From Inia geoffrensis (lineage: Eukaryota > Chordata > Mammalia > Artiodactyla > Iniidae), in the NCBI GenBank assembly GCA_036417435.1, contig CM070909.1, positions 11,936,597 through 12,000,596 of the forward strand: a stretch of 64,000 nucleotides of DNA, read 5' to 3'. The notes beneath the pieces were generated by a model, which worked only from the letters and a program-made list of their open reading frames with translations, made no database searches and was not told the DNA's origin. Below are positions 33,616 through 46,980 of the stretch, piece by piece. Both the position numbers and the translations under genes were made by a program. Within the stretch, counting starts at the first letter, position 1, and every line of letters starts with the position of its first letter.

Positions 33616-34699
33616 AGCTTCTCCACATCACAGTGAGGTTTTAATAACACCTAAAAAGGTGGCAACAGTGGTAGTGGTACAGTGTTTGAAAAATCTCTAC
33701 AAGTCTTCCACATGAAAACAGAACTAGTAGCAAAACCAAAAAACCCTTGGACAACATTTACAACAAATCTAGATGAAACAAAGCTTAGATGAAAAGGTAC
33801 TACCACAAAACCCAAGACACAAAAAGGAAAACTACCAACAGCCATAAGATCTCATTGGCATCAGCACTTCTGCAGGAGGAATCAGGAGGGAAAAATAGGG
33901 CATTCAGCAGATCCAGGAACAGGAGAACACACAAAATAGACAGCAATGGAAAGACAGGGAAACCAAACTGAGCACAGCAGCTGCCGAGGACTGCTTCTGT
34001 CCACTCAGAGAATGCAAAGAGTGGATGGTTGGTACTGAAGGGACGGGTGCACTTTAACCTACAGTGAACTCTCCAACTGACCCAACAGAGCTCCCTTACA
34101 GACAAAGGCCCATACTGACCATACATTACTGGGAGTACAATGAAAGTGAGGATGATAGTACAAGAGAGATAATGGAAAACTAAGGTACAGAAAAAAGTCG
34201 GAGAAGGAAACAGAGCCAGGAAATCTCAGAAAGCAAGCTGCCAAAACACATACACACACTCGAGAGTTCTGTGAAGTTACAAAAGTTGTGATTAAAAAAC
34301 TCTGCCTTCTTCAACAAGTTCCAGAAAAACAATTTCAGGTGAAAATTTAAAAATAAATTAAGATCAAGTCCATTAAAAAAGTTAATATTAAAAACAAAAA
34401 AAAAAGAATAAAGAAAATACCATCCCTAAAGATAATAAAATATGTGAGAAAAGTACGGCCCTAAAACAAAGTTTACAAAATAACCTGAAATGCTTTAAAA
34501 TCATATACTAACTGTAAAAGAATAACACAAATTACAATTTAAAACCTCAAAACTGAGGCGACAGAACTAACAGAAGAATTAGAAGTATAAGTCACTTAAG
34601 AAATGAATTATCAACTAGAAATAACACACAGGAGTGAATAAACATAACAGATAAGGAAACAGAAACAGCCAGTGAAAAGAAGGAATTGTTTTTCTTTTT

Positions 34700-34985
34700 T
34701 CATGATTTTTTCCCGTTTTATTAAGAAATAATTGACATATATCACAGTACAATGTACAGCATGACGGTGTGAGTTAGACATATTGTCAAATGATTACCAC
34801 ATAAATTCAGCTAACATCCGTCATCTCATACAGATATAATAGAAAGAAAAGAAAAAAAAAATTTTCTCCATGGGATGAGAACTCTTAGGATTAACTCTCC
34901 TATAACTTTTCTATGTATCATCCAGCAGTGTTAACTACAGTCATCTTGTTGTACATTACATCCCTAACGAGGAATTTTTGAAGAT
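34700..34985 (-). mobile_element. L1 3' UTR fragment, inverted
   Basis: 'taattgacatatatcacagt', 'ctaacatccgtcatctcata' and 'cttgttgtacattacatccc' is the reverse of an L1 3' region. It interrupts plus-oriented L1 text. Confidence 0.75.
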
Positions 34986-36414
34986 CAAAAAGAAACAGAA
35001 AAATAGATTTTTTAAAAAATAAAGATTTGAAGCACAAAGGACAGGAAAGAGAACAGAACTAATCTGGAGCAAAGAAATGACATCAAATAGTAACTCAAAC
35101 CCTCAGGAGGAATTACAGGGTACCTGAAATGGCATATATGTAGGTTAATACAAAAGACTCTATGAATAATGTTTTCTCTTTTAACCTTTTAAAAACACCT
35201 AAGATTGTATAAAGTGATAATTATAACACTCCATTGGTTATAAAAGAAATGTAATATAAATGACACTAATAGTACAAAGGAGGGGAGAGGGAATGGAGAT
35301 ATGCTAGACTAAAATTTCTATAATTTACAGGAATTAACTTAGTATTTTACCATAATACAGATTTTGACAAAAGGAATATTGCAATCCCTAGAATAATCAC
35401 TAAGAATATTTTACTCTCCAAAACACTGTTTAAAAACATAAAAGGAATTAAAACGATACACTAAAAAATACCTACTTAATACAAAAGAAGGCAGAAGAAC
35501 CAAAGGAACAAAAAAAGACAGACATGAAAAATAAAATAAAAATGTCAGATGTAAACTCAACCATATTATTAACAACATTAAATGTAAATAGATTAAGCAC
35601 CCCAATGAAAAGACAAAAGGTTGAACACCTTAAATATATACAGTTTTTCTTTGTAAAAAGAAACCATATATATATGGCAAAGGTTGTTAGACCAGGTAAA
35701 ACAAAACAAGACTCAACTGTAGGCTGTCTACGAGAGACACCTTTTATATCCAAAGATCCAAATTCGTTGAAACTGAAAGGTTACAGCAAACAGTAACCGT
35801 AAGAGAGATGCAGTGGTTCTATCAGACAAAATATATTTTAACACAAAAAAGTATTACTAGAGATAAAGCAGCACATTTTATAATGACAAAAAGTCAAATC
35901 ATGAGGAAGATGTAACAGTTATAAACATACACAAATAAAAACAGAGCCCCAAACAAATGAAGCAAAACCTGACAGAACTGAAGGAAGAAACAGACAATTC
36001 AACAGTAACAGTCTGAGATCTCAAAATCCTATTCTCATTAAAAGGTAGGACAACTAGACAGGAAATCATAAAAGATACGGAAATTCGAACATAAGGACAA
36101 GTATCAATTAATTTTAAAGACTGAAGTCATACAAGGTGTATTCTCTGAGCACACTGAATATCAAGAACAGAAAAATTCGGGAAATCCACAGTGAGAATTT
36201 TCTCATAGTTAAATTTTTCTAAATCCTCCCTCAATGTCTTCTAAGTAAGCAATGGGTCAAAGAAGAAATCCCAATAAATTAAAAAAATATATTTTGAGCT
36301 AAAAGAAAATGAAAATACAACATATAAAAATTTGTGGGATGTCACCAGCCAGAGCAGTGCTTAGGGTAAATTCTATAAATTTATCCCTAAATGCCTGCAT
36401 TAGAAAAGAAGATA

Positions 36415-36647
36415 GGGACTTCCCTGGTGGTCCAGTGGTTAAGAATCTGTCTTGCAATGCAGGGACGCCAGTTCTATCCCTGGTCAGGGAACTAAGATCC
36501 CACATGCAGCGGGGCAACTAAGCCCGTGTACCGCAACTAGAGTGAAGCCCTTGCACACACCACAACGAAGTGAAGAGCCCACACGCCACAATGAAAGACC
36601 TGCGTGCCGCAACTAAGACCTGACGCAGCAAATAAATAAATAAATAT
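36415..36647 (+). mobile_element. CHR-1 type SINE
   Basis: It starts GGGACTTCCCTGGTGGTCC and ends in (TAAA)n after GACGCAGCAAATAAATAAA. It lies inside the old L1. Confidence 0.9.
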
Positions 36648-37180
36648 TAAAGAAAAACAGAAGAAAAAGACAGACTCCAAATCTATAATCTAAGCTTCAA
36701 CTTTAAGAAACGGGGTGGGAGGAGGGTGCAAACTAAATCCAAAGCAAGAAAATTTTAAAATATTAGCGTGGAAATCAAATGAAATATAAAACAGAAAAAA
36801 AAATGTTGGGTTCTATTAAAAGATTGACAAAGTTGACAAGCCTTTCACTAGACTGACAAAAAAAGAAATTGGGAAATTTGTGAATAAAATTATGAATAAA
36901 AGAGGGACATCACTACTGACCTTAGAAATTAAAAGGATTATAAGATATCACGAACAATTTTATGTCAACAAAATGGAAAACCTAGATGAAATGGAAACAT
37001 TCCTAGAAACAAATTACCAAAACTCACTCAAGAAGAAATTAAATGTAAAGACCTAGAACAATTTAAAAAATTGACTTAATAATTTAAAATCTTTCCATAA
37101 AGAAAAAAAAAAAAAAAAAAAAAGAAATCCCCAGGCCCAGATAGCTTCATTAATTACTCCTATTAAATATTTGCAGAAGA

Positions 37181-37388
37181 GGGCTTCCCTGGTGGCACAG
37201 TGGTTGAGAGTCCGCCTGCCAATGCAGGGGACACGGGTTCGTGCCCCAGGCCGGGAAGATCCCACATGCCGCAGAGCAGCTAGGCTCATGAGCCATGGCC
37301 TCTGAGCCTGCGCGTCCAGAGCCTGTGCTCCGCAACGGGAGAGGCCACAACAGTGAGAGGCCCGCGTACCACAAAAAAAAAAAAAAAA
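37181..37388 (+). mobile_element. CHR-2 SINE
   Basis: Bounded by the exact duplication ATTTGCAGAAGA at 37169-37180 and 37389-37400; inserted into the old L1. Confidence 0.96.
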
Positions 37389-37609
37389 ATTTGCAGAAGA
37401 AATAATATCAATCCATCACATACTCTTCCAGAAAACAGAGGAAGAGGGAACACTTCTCAACTCATTCTATGAGGCTCATATTACACTGATACGAACCAGC
37501 CGGACAGCACAAGGAAAATAAACTACAGACCAATTTCTCATGAATAAACACATAAAAATCCTCAACAGAATATTAGCAAACTGAATCTAGAAACATCTAA
37601 AAAGGATTC

Positions 37610-37977
37610 TACGGCTCCCCTGGTGGCACAGTGGTTAAGAATCCACCTGCCAATGCAGGGGACACAGGTTCAAGCCCCGGTCCAGGAAGATCCCACATGC
37701 TGTGGAGCAACTAAGCCTGTGAGCCACAACTACTGAGCCTGCGCTCTAGAGCCATCAAGCCACAACTACTGAGCCCACATGCCACAACTACTGAAGCCCA
37801 CACGCCTAGAGCCCATGCTCCGCAACAAGACAAGCCACCGCAATGAGAAGCCTGCACACAGCAGTGAAGAGTAGCCTCCGCTCGCCACAACTGGAGAAAG
37901 CCCACGTGCAGCAACAAAGACCCAATGCAGCCAAAAATAAATTTTTTTAAATATTATTTTTAAGAAAATAAATAAAT
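37610..37977 (+). mobile_element. Long CHR-1 SINE
   Basis: Bounded by the duplication AAAAAGGATTC at 37599-37609 and 37978-37988. It has repeated CCACAACTACTGAGCC blocks and a (TAAA)n end. Confidence 0.94.
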
Positions 37978-39702
37978 AAAAAGGATTCAAAAACATGACC
38001 AAATGAGATTTATTCCAAGAATCCAAGATTAGTTAAACAACTGAAAATCAATTAATGAAATTCACCATGTGTATAAGAAACAAAACCCCATGATCATCTC
38101 AACAGATGCAGAAAAAGTACTGGACAAAATCCATACACAATCATGGTAAAAACTGAAGATACTAGGAATAGATGAGAACTTCCTAAACCTGATTAAAAGG
38201 GCTCTACAGAAAACCTATAGCTAAGATCCTGCTCAACGGCAAAAAAAGAAAAAAAAATTTTTAATGATTTCCCCCAAAGATCACGAACAAGGCAAGGATG
38301 TCTTCTATTCAGCCTAAGACCTAGTGAGTACTATCAAGTAAGAATAAAATGCATCCAGATGGGGAAGGAAGAAGTAAAACTGTCATTATTCACAGATGAC
38401 ACAATTCTGTATGCAGAGAATACTAAAGAATTTAAAAGAAAAAGGCCTCACAGATGTAATTAATTCAACAAGGTTGCAGGATACAAGATCAATATACAGA
38501 AATAAATTGATTTCTATAGACTACCAATGAAAAATACAAAAAGTGATACAGTCAACTAATATTTAACAAGGGAACCAAGAATATCCAATGGAGAAAAGAC
38601 AATTTCTTTAATAAATGGTGCTGAGAAAACAGAAAAATTGAAATCTATTAAATAATTCATTCACAACACCATAAAAAACCCCAAATGCTTGGAAATAAAT
38701 TAATAAAAAAGTGTAAGACATCATACACAAAGTGGATCATAGATCTAAATGTTAGGAATTAAAATAAAACTCTTAGAAAACATAAGTGTCAATCTTTGTG
38801 ACTTTGGGTTAGGCAAAGATTTCTTAGTACATCAAAAACACCTTTAACAAAAGAAAAAACTAATAGTTTGAACTTTATTTCTAAATAATATATCCAATGA
38901 AGAGCTTGTATCTATAATACATAAAATTCTTACAACTCAATAATAAAATAACCCAATTTAAAAATGGGCAGTTAACTTGAATAGTGTCAAACATCTGAGC
39001 CTCATGTGAAGGAAGACTGAGCTACACTGTATTCAAGAGGATTACAGGCAGGACAGACTGAAGTAAAGTTAATAATGTATCTGGAGTAGAGGCAGAGGAG
39101 AAGCATGAAGGGACCTACACCATGTCGGCAAAATCTGGTATTTACTTTTTCCAAAGTAATTATTTTCTCCTGATAATATAAAGAATACACATATGTTGAC
39201 TATAAAAAATGTGGAAATAGAAAGTATATCTTTCTAGTCCTTTATTATGTGCATATGTACAATACGTACATGTATATACACAAATACAAGCAATTTCCAA
39301 TGATCGAGGAATGGAAAACCTGCTTTCTTTTATAAATAGTTAAGGTACAGCATGAAACCAACTAAGACATAACAGGAAACCAACTAACCAATGGAATTTA
39401 GAATTAAGAATTTGGTAAAAATTCATTAGTTCTAAATCGTAGCCCCCAACAGGACGAAGCGAAACAGCTGAGCCAAACCAAGAAACAACTAAGGCGCCTG
39501 CACCAAACCAGGAATAAAGAGCATTTCCCACCTATAGTTACTGAGCTTCTTCACTGGGTATATATGCAGCAGGTCTCAAGGTCCTTGTTGCATCTCAATA
39601 ACTGTTAATATGCCCTGGGAAAAAATGGTTAATTTATGTATCTTGAAAGACTCCAACTCATCCTCTCATCTTGTTTAAACAATATCTGACTGTATTTTTT
39701 TT

Positions 39703-39906
39703 TTTTTTTTTTTTTGCGGTACGTGGACCTCTCACTGCTGTGGCCTCTCCCGTTGCGGAGCACAGGCTCCGGACGCGCAGGCTCAGCGGCCATGGCTCAC
39801 GGGCGCAGCCGCTCCACTGCATGTGAGATCTTCCCGGACCGGGGCAGGAACCCGTGTCCCCTGCATCGGCAGGCAGACTCTCAACCACTGTGCCACCAGG
39901 GAAGCC
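39703..39906 (-). mobile_element. CHR-2 SINE, inverted
   Basis: Bounded by the exact duplication TCTGACTGTATTTTTTTT at 39685-39702 and 39907-39924. The body begins GCGGTACGTGGACC after the T run. Confidence 0.95.
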
Positions 39907-41040
39907 TCTGACTGTATTTTTTTTACAAAAGTGAATTTTTGTAAATGCACAGCATTTACTGCATCATAATGACCCATCTTCATTTCACAATGTAAAGATT
40001 TTCAACTTATTATTAAATATTGCTTTCACGTTAATTTTAAAGGCTATATAACACTGCACTGAATGGCTGTGCTATGATTTAAAAACCCATATTGCCAACG
40101 TTCAACATTATATATTAAATAAGGTGTCTTTAAACATAAACATATATTTTAGAAATTAGGTAATGATCAGTTGACGAAAATTTTTTGACAACAGTCTAGC
40201 AGGAAACTAATTCTGTATTTCTCCTTAGAGCAATGGTTCAGGGCTCACTATATTTCCATGTTCACAACAACTTTATAAAATTAACTACAATGAATCATGA
40301 GAATCCACTATAATTAATACTATGGAAAATATTCACTCTCACTAGTAAAAAAAAAAACGCAAATACAAATAAATTATTAAATTTCAAAAAGGATGAAATT
40401 ATCTTTTCTTAGCTAAACTTAACGTAAAAAAATGGTAGATTAGATATGCAGAAATATACTGTGTGTGACAGTGGAAATTAGTAAAATCATTCCATTATAT
40501 ATATTAAAAAAAAAAGATGGCCTTAAAACTCTGCACCTTGACATACAAATCCTACTTCTTGTAATGAATTCTAAAGAGGTAATAAAAGATGCAGATTCAT
40601 AGAGGCTCCTCTTTATTCCATCAGTATTTATACAAGTAAAAAAATTACAACTTAAATATTTCACAATAAGGAAGTGTATAAAAAATATTGTTCAACATTC
40701 AGATTATTTCTTCCATTTATATTTAACAGCATAGCTGTTTGACCTTACTCTTTTCTTGTAACTTCCATTTTTTATTCTTCCTTATACTCCACCTCTCCAT
40801 TTTTTCATGCACTTTTCCTACTACACTGGATTTATATGCTTTTTAAAATGCCTCTAGGGATTTGGAGGCTACACAAACTGTTTTATTCAATTTTATTATC
40901 TTTGTTTTAAAATCATATGTGATCCTACTTTAGACAATAAACTTCAAGAGTAAGACAGTATCTACTGACACTCCCATGTGTAAGGTAAGAAGTTAACATG
41001 CTCTTCTTCCTCATCAAACCATCCCACTACCATCTCTCTT

Positions 41041-41367
41041 TTTTTAAATACATTTATTTATTTATTTTTGGAGCATTGGGTCTTCGTTGCTGCGCGCAGG
41101 CTTTCTCTAGTTGCAGCGAGAGGGGCTACTCTTCATTGCAGTGCGCGGGCTTCTCACTGCAGTGGCTTCCCTTGTTGCAGAGCATGGGCTCTAGGCACAC
41201 GGACTTCAGCAGTTGTGGCTCTTGGGCTCTTGAGTGCAGGCTCAGTAGTTGTGGCGCACAGGCTTAGTTGCTCCGTGGCATGTGGGATCTTCCCAGATCA
41301 GGGTTTGAACTCACGTCCCCTGCATTGGCAGGTGGATTCTTAACCACCGTGCCACCAGGGAAGTCCC
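41041..41367 (-). mobile_element. Long CHR-1 SINE, inverted
   Basis: Begins with TTTATTTATTTATTTTTGG and ends at the complement of GGGACTTCCCTGG. Probable duplication CTACCATCTCT / CTACCATGTCT with one mismatch. Confidence 0.92.
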
Positions 41368-43089
41368 TACCATGTCTCATTTTTTAATTGATGAAACCTG
41401 GAATTTTAGATCTCTATTACGTGCTTTCATTTTATCATTTTTATTTGAGAGAACAAAATATCTCACGGTTACATTAAGTTTTAAAAGTACATTAACAGTA
41501 ATTACTAGATTTAACTCCATGTTTAACTGGTTTCATTCTTCACAAATATTTAATTATCCAATATCCTCACTCCTGAGCTCTACATTGTACTTCATCTCTA
41601 TCAGTCTTCTGAAGTGTAGCAAGTAACTTTTTCAGAAAGAGTGATATAAATGGCATATTTTGACTCCTTGCATATCTAATAATAATGTCTTCCTGTTGCA
41701 GTAACAGAACAACTCCTAGATCAACCTCCATGTCTCACATCTTTTTATTCCATTGTTTTCATCCCTACTTCTACAATTTGTGGGAGAATTTCTCAAGGTT
41801 ACCTTCCATTTCACTTATTTTTTTTTCAGTCATTTATCTGGTTGATGCTGCTCAAACTTTTTTTTTTTTTTGCTTAAACTTTTAAATTGAACAATCATGC
41901 TCTTTATTATCATTCTGTCTTCACCAGTCTTGAATGCATTCTTTCATACTATTTACTCTGTTTTCATACGTGCTGTGTCTTCTTGAACTTCTATAATTTT
42001 CTCCCCTGCATTTTACAGGAAATTACAGGAAGACACTGTTCTGATTCTTTAACATGGATCGTTCATTTGAACTGTAGTATCTTCTCATGTGCCCTGTTGT
42101 TTTTTTCTAACAGGGAGGGAGGGCTTTCAGAGGGAAGACTGTACATTACTGGAAGTTGAGATTAGTTCTGTTGCAGCCTGAAAATTCTTGGTCCAAGCTT
42201 TCAGACCAAGAAGGGAGAAGGCAAATAAATTTCTGATTTATCACAACTTCATTTTAAGTTGGAAATCAAATTATACTGTGCAGAGGACAGGGCGGTGGGA
42301 TCTGCAGCTAGCCATAATAGCAACATATTCCTGTTTCTTTTGCGTGTTTCTGGTAGCACCAAGAAGTCTGCTGATATCATGACCCTGCTTATTCTCTGGC
42401 ACCACTGTACTCATTCAGAGCCAGCTTTAACTACACCTCTGATGTCTGCGTAAGATGCTCAATCATGTCAAGTATGGTTGTCATAAGGTACGTGTCCTTT
42501 AGTGCCTGGTGTATTTCCCAGAGGTGCTAACAGAATCCAGATGAGGCCTACCTTCCACCTTACACTACCTTCCTCTCATCACCCTCACCTTCAGCCCTCC
42601 TTCTCTAGAGTTGTGGTTATTATTGTTCATGTGGGTAAATCTCTTCAATTTGCTTCTTTGGGAAGCAGATTCTTCACAAACTCAGTAGGTGACCAACCAT
42701 GCTGATTTACCTGGGTCTGAGGGGGTTCCTTGAACCAGGCAAACAAGGATGGCTAATCATGCAACAGCTCAGTCAAACTGGGACATCCTTCAGTCTTGAA
42801 GAAATTCTTCAAGGTTTCTGGTATGTGGTTATTATCTTTGCCTAAGTCTCTAGCACTGATGTAAAATTCCCCTATGTTTATAGCCCATGGCTTTAATAAC
42901 CATTAACTTGATAATGGCTATAAATCTAAATCTACCTCTGAGACCACTCTGCTGAGCTGCAGGCTCATATATTCAAAGCTCCCCAGGCTTTATCACCATA
43001 GTTTTCCGTAAGCAACTCAAACGCAAACGCAAACATGTCCAAAGCTGAATTCAATCTCATTCTCTTTCTACATCAAAAAAAGAAAGAAA

Positions 43090-43299
43090 GGGCTTCCCTG
43101 GTGGCGCAGTGGTTGAGAGTCCGCCTGCCGATGCAGGGGACACGGGTTCATGCCCCGGTCCAGGAATATCCCACATGCCGCGGAGCAGCTGGGCCCATGA
43201 GCCATGGCCGCTGAGCCTGCGCATCTGGAGCCTGTGCTCCGCAATGGGAGAGGCCACAACAGTGAGAGGCCCGCGTACCGCAAAAAAAAAAAAAAAAAA
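43090..43299 (+). mobile_element. CHR-2 SINE
   Basis: Full-length copy flanked on both sides by AAAAGAAAGAAAG. Confidence 0.94.
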
Positions 43300-43584
43300 A
43301 GAAAGAAAGAAGTATAGAAAGGAAAAAGAATATATCCTCCTTTTCTGAATTTTCTATCTCACCATCGAACCAGCCATTAAAAGCAGAAACCTAGGAGTCA
43401 TCATAGACACCATCAGGGAGCCACAAGTGGTTTGTTAGGATTGGGGCATAGCAGGCAAGGGAGGAAGCGGTAAGAATACTTGTCTAAAACAAGGTAAATA
43501 AATTAGATCATGTAAGTTACAGTGAAGAGTCTGTACTTTACTGGAGAACAATGACGATTAATTGGAAGGCTTATGGAAGTGAAA

Positions 43585-43790
43585 TAATTAGTCTTCAAAC
43601 CATTTTCTACACAACTACCAAAGGTATTTCAAAGACAAATCCATCCGCAGCAATTTGCTACTTGAAAATTTCCAATGATTCTCAATAACGCCAGGCTAAA
43701 ATTCAAATGCTGCATCTTAGACCCAGCGGGATCTGGCTCCTAGCCATCTCTCTACACTTGCCTCCAACCATTCTTAACATTTCCAGTTGC
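43585..43790 (+). repeat. L2 3' end fragment
   Basis: 'ttgaaaatttccaatgattc', 'caggctaaaattcaaatgct' and 'gggatctggctcctagccat' follow the well-known L2 3' consensus wording (compare 'aaggccctgcatgatctggc'). Confidence 0.75.
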
Positions 43791-44029
43791 TGCTGAACAG
43801 GAACACTGACAAACCAAAGCTTTCTTTAATAACCTTAACAATAACTTTAATAAGCTTAACTTGAAAACCTGACTCTACTAGTTAGGAATTTAAATTTTTT
43901 CATAGAAAGGGCTTTTATATTCCTCCCAGATTTTAAAGTTTAGTATTTTACTTCAGTGTCTGTCGAGGCAGGTTAAAAGAGCATATTTACATCCTTGATA
44001 CTTATGTTAAAGTCAACTAACCATATATA

Positions 44030-45065
44030 CACTAGTACACTAGTTTCTGAACCCTATTTTGTTCCACTGATACCTATCTATGCTCAGATTTAGTACCTCA
44101 TTGTTTTAACTACTCTGGTTTTATGGGAAGCCTTGAAATCAAGTGCAAAGTCATCATACTCAAAGTCCACAGTTTACCCTTAAAGATCACTCTTGGTGGT
44201 GTACATTCTATGGGTCTGGAGTAATGTACGTATCATTATAGTTTCATACAAAGTATTTTCACCGTTTTAAATGTAAATCCTCTGTGCCTATTCATCCCTC
44301 CACTCACACTGTCTTTTCAGTCTCTTTTTAAAATGAAATATAAATACAGTTGATTTACAATGCTGTGTTAGTTTCAGGTGTACAGCAAAGTGATTCAGTT
44401 TTATATATATCTTAAGACTCTTTCCTATCATAGGTTATTACAAAATATTGGGTATAATTTTTTTTTTTTGTGGCGGGCCTCTCACCATTGTGGCCTCTCC
44501 CGTTGCGGAGCACAGGCTCCGGACGCACAGGCTCAGTGGCCATGGCTCACGGGCCCAGCCACTCCGCGGCATGTGGGATCTTCCTGGACCGGGGGACGAA
44601 CCCGTTTCCCCTGCATCGGCAGGTGGACTCTCAACCACTGCACCACCAGGCAAGCCCTCTAAATCTGTTTTAATCTACAGGTTCCCTCATCATTCTTTGC
44701 AGTTTATCTGTTCAAGGACCTGGGATGTGTGACCTGTATGTCTGAATCTGCTGATGCATACTCATGGTGCAGTTCAATATGTTTCTCTGTCCTTTATTTC
44801 TCCCACAAATTTCCAGCAAATTCCAAGTTTCATCAGATTCCTGATGAATTGACCCTTTTGGCAAAATGAAAGAGGATGCTCTTTTCTTCCTTCAGATGGC
44901 AGTGCCTGTTCTTTTCCTTGTGATGTCAGCAGCCATTGATGTTCAATGCCTGGATCTAATAGTTCACTGGAAGTTATAAAATGCTGATATTCTAATTATA
45001 TTATTTCTATCATTTATTAGCTGGAATAGCTTTCTCATATCTACTACTTTGTTAGCTACTGGTAG
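44030..45065 (-). mobile_element. Old L1 fragments, inverted
   Basis: Reverse-oriented L1 text includes an ORF2 piece ('tgttttaactactctggttt'). It is followed by 3' UTR pieces ('agtttcatacaaagtatttt', 'gttgatttacaatgctgtgt', 'aggtgtacagcaaagtgatt') and further old 3' region up to about 45065. A CHR-2 SINE splits it. Order and orientation suggest two or more fragments. Confidence 0.7.
44460..44657 (-). mobile_element. CHR-2 SINE, inverted
   Basis: Short T run followed by GTGGCGGGCCTCTCACC and the body ending at the complement of GGGCTTGCCTGG. Confidence 0.93.
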
Positions 45066-46025
45066 ATTCATATACAAAAGGGAAGATAAATTGCTTGATT
45101 CTCTTTATTACCAACATTCAAAGTAATGAACTGGGGACTAGGAACCAAGATGGTGGAGTAGAAGGACGTTCTCTCAGTCCCTCTTGTGAGAACACCAGAA
45201 TCACAACTAGCTGCTGGACACTCATCAAGAGGAAGACACTGGAACTCACCAAAGAAGATACCCCACATCCAAAGACAAAGGAGAAGCCACAATGAGACAG
45301 TAGGAGGGGCACAATCATAGTAAAATCAAATCCCATAACTGCCGGGTGGGTGGCTCACAGACTGGAAGAACACTTATACCACAGAGGTCCACCCACTGGA
45401 GTGAAGGTTCTGAGCCCCACGTCAGGCTTCCCAACCTGGGGGTCCGGCAACGGGAGGAGGAATTCCTAGAGAATCAGACTTTCAAGGCTAGTGGGATTTG
45501 AAAAGGACTGGGGGAAACAGAGACTCCACTCTTGGAGGGCACACACAAAGTAGTGTGTGCTTCGGGACCCAGAGGAAGGAGAAGTGACCCCAGGGGAGAC
45601 TGAACCAGACCTACCTGCTAGCGTTGGAGGGTCTCCTGAAGAGGCGAGGGGTGGCTGTGTCTCACCGTGAGAACAAGGACACTGGCAGCAGAAGTTCTGG
45701 GAAGTACTTCTCGGCCTGAGCCCTCCCAGAGGCTGCCATTAGCCCCACCAAAAGCCAAGGTAGGCTCCAGTGTTGGGTTGCCTCGCTAAACAACCAACAG
45801 GGAGGGAGCGCAGCCCCACCCATCAGCGGTCAAGCAGATTAATGTTTTACTGAGCTCTGCCCACCAGAGCAACAGTCACCTCTACCCACCACCAGTCCCT
45901 CCCATCAGGAAACCAGCACAAGTCCCTTGGATAGCCTCATCCACCAGAGGGCAGACAGTAGACGCAAGAAGAACTACAATCCTGCAGCCTGTGGAACAAA
46001 AAACACACTCAAAGAAAGACACAAG

Positions 46026-46960
46026 ATGAAAAGGCAGAGGGCTATGTACCAGATGAAAGGACAAAATAAAACCCCAGAAAAACAACTAAATGAAGTGGAC
46101 ATAGGCAACCTTCCAGAAAAAGAATTCAGAATAATGATAGTGAAGATGATCCAGGACCTCGGAAAAAGAATGGAGGCAAAAATCAAGATGCAAGAAATAT
46201 TTAACAAAGGCCTAGAAGAATTAAAGAATAAACAAACAGAGATGAACAATACAATAACTGAAATGAAAACTACACTCGAAGAAATGCATACCAGAAGATG
46301 CAGAAGAACGGAAGAGTGACCTGGAAGAAACAATGGTGGAATTCACAGCTGCGCAACAGAATAAAGAAAAAAAATGAAAAGAAATGAAGACAGCCTAGGA
46401 GACCTCTGGGACAACATTAAACACAACAACATTCGTATTACAGGGGTCCCAGAAGGAGAAGAGAGAGAGAAAGGACCCGAGAAAATGTTTGAAGAGACTG
46501 TAGTCCAAAACTTCCCTAGGATGGGAAAGGAAATAGCCACCCAAGTCCAGGAAGGGCAGAGAGTCCCATACAGGATAAACCCAAGGAGAAACATGCCGAG
46601 ACACATAGTAATCAAATAGGCAAAAATTAAAGACGAAGAAAAATTATTGAAAGCAGCAAGGGAAAAATGACAAATAACATACAAGGGAACTCCCTTAAGG
46701 TTAACAGCTGATTTCTCAGCAAAACTACTACAAGCCAGAAGGGAGTGGCATGATATACTTCAAGTGATGAAATGGAAGAACCTATAACCAAGATTACTCT
46801 ACTGGGCAAGGATCTCATTCAGATTTGACGGAGAAATCAAAAGCTTTACAAACAAGCAAAAGCTAAGAGAATTCAGCACAACCAAACCAGCTCTACAACA
46901 AATGCTAAAGGAACTTCTCTAAGTGGGAAACACAAGAGAAGAAAAGGACCTACAAAAACA
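46026..46960 (+). pseudogene. L1 ORF1 (RNA-binding chaperone), frameshifted
   Basis: An open start (MKRQRAMYQMKGQNKTPEKQ) is followed by a helical, lysine/glutamate-rich coiled-coil part (GLEELKNKQTEMNNTITEMK). The frame stops at 46319. The RRM/C-terminal part appears in another frame from 46374 (NIRITGVPEGEEREKG, the conserved L1 ORF1 motif) and stops again at 46619. L1 ORF1p normally forms trimers that coat L1 RNA; this copy cannot make it. Confidence 0.88.
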
Positions 46961-46980
46961 AACCCAAAACAACTAAGAAA

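Larger units (their letters stand above)
34990..38990 (+). mobile_element. Old L1M, plus orientation, with SINE insertions
   Basis: The segment passes from inter-ORF spacer into ORF2. The endonuclease start is at about 35540-35790 (TTLNVNRLSTPMKRQK and GCLRETPFISKD in translation). A reverse-transcriptase part lies at about 38080-38460, with 'ctcaacagatgcagaaaaag' and the DNA for a DD motif in 'ttattcacagatgacacaat'. The frame is destroyed by many indels. CHR SINEs at 36415, 37181 and 37610 are inserted in it. Text from about 33.9 to 34.7 kb may be its 5' part. Confidence 0.85.
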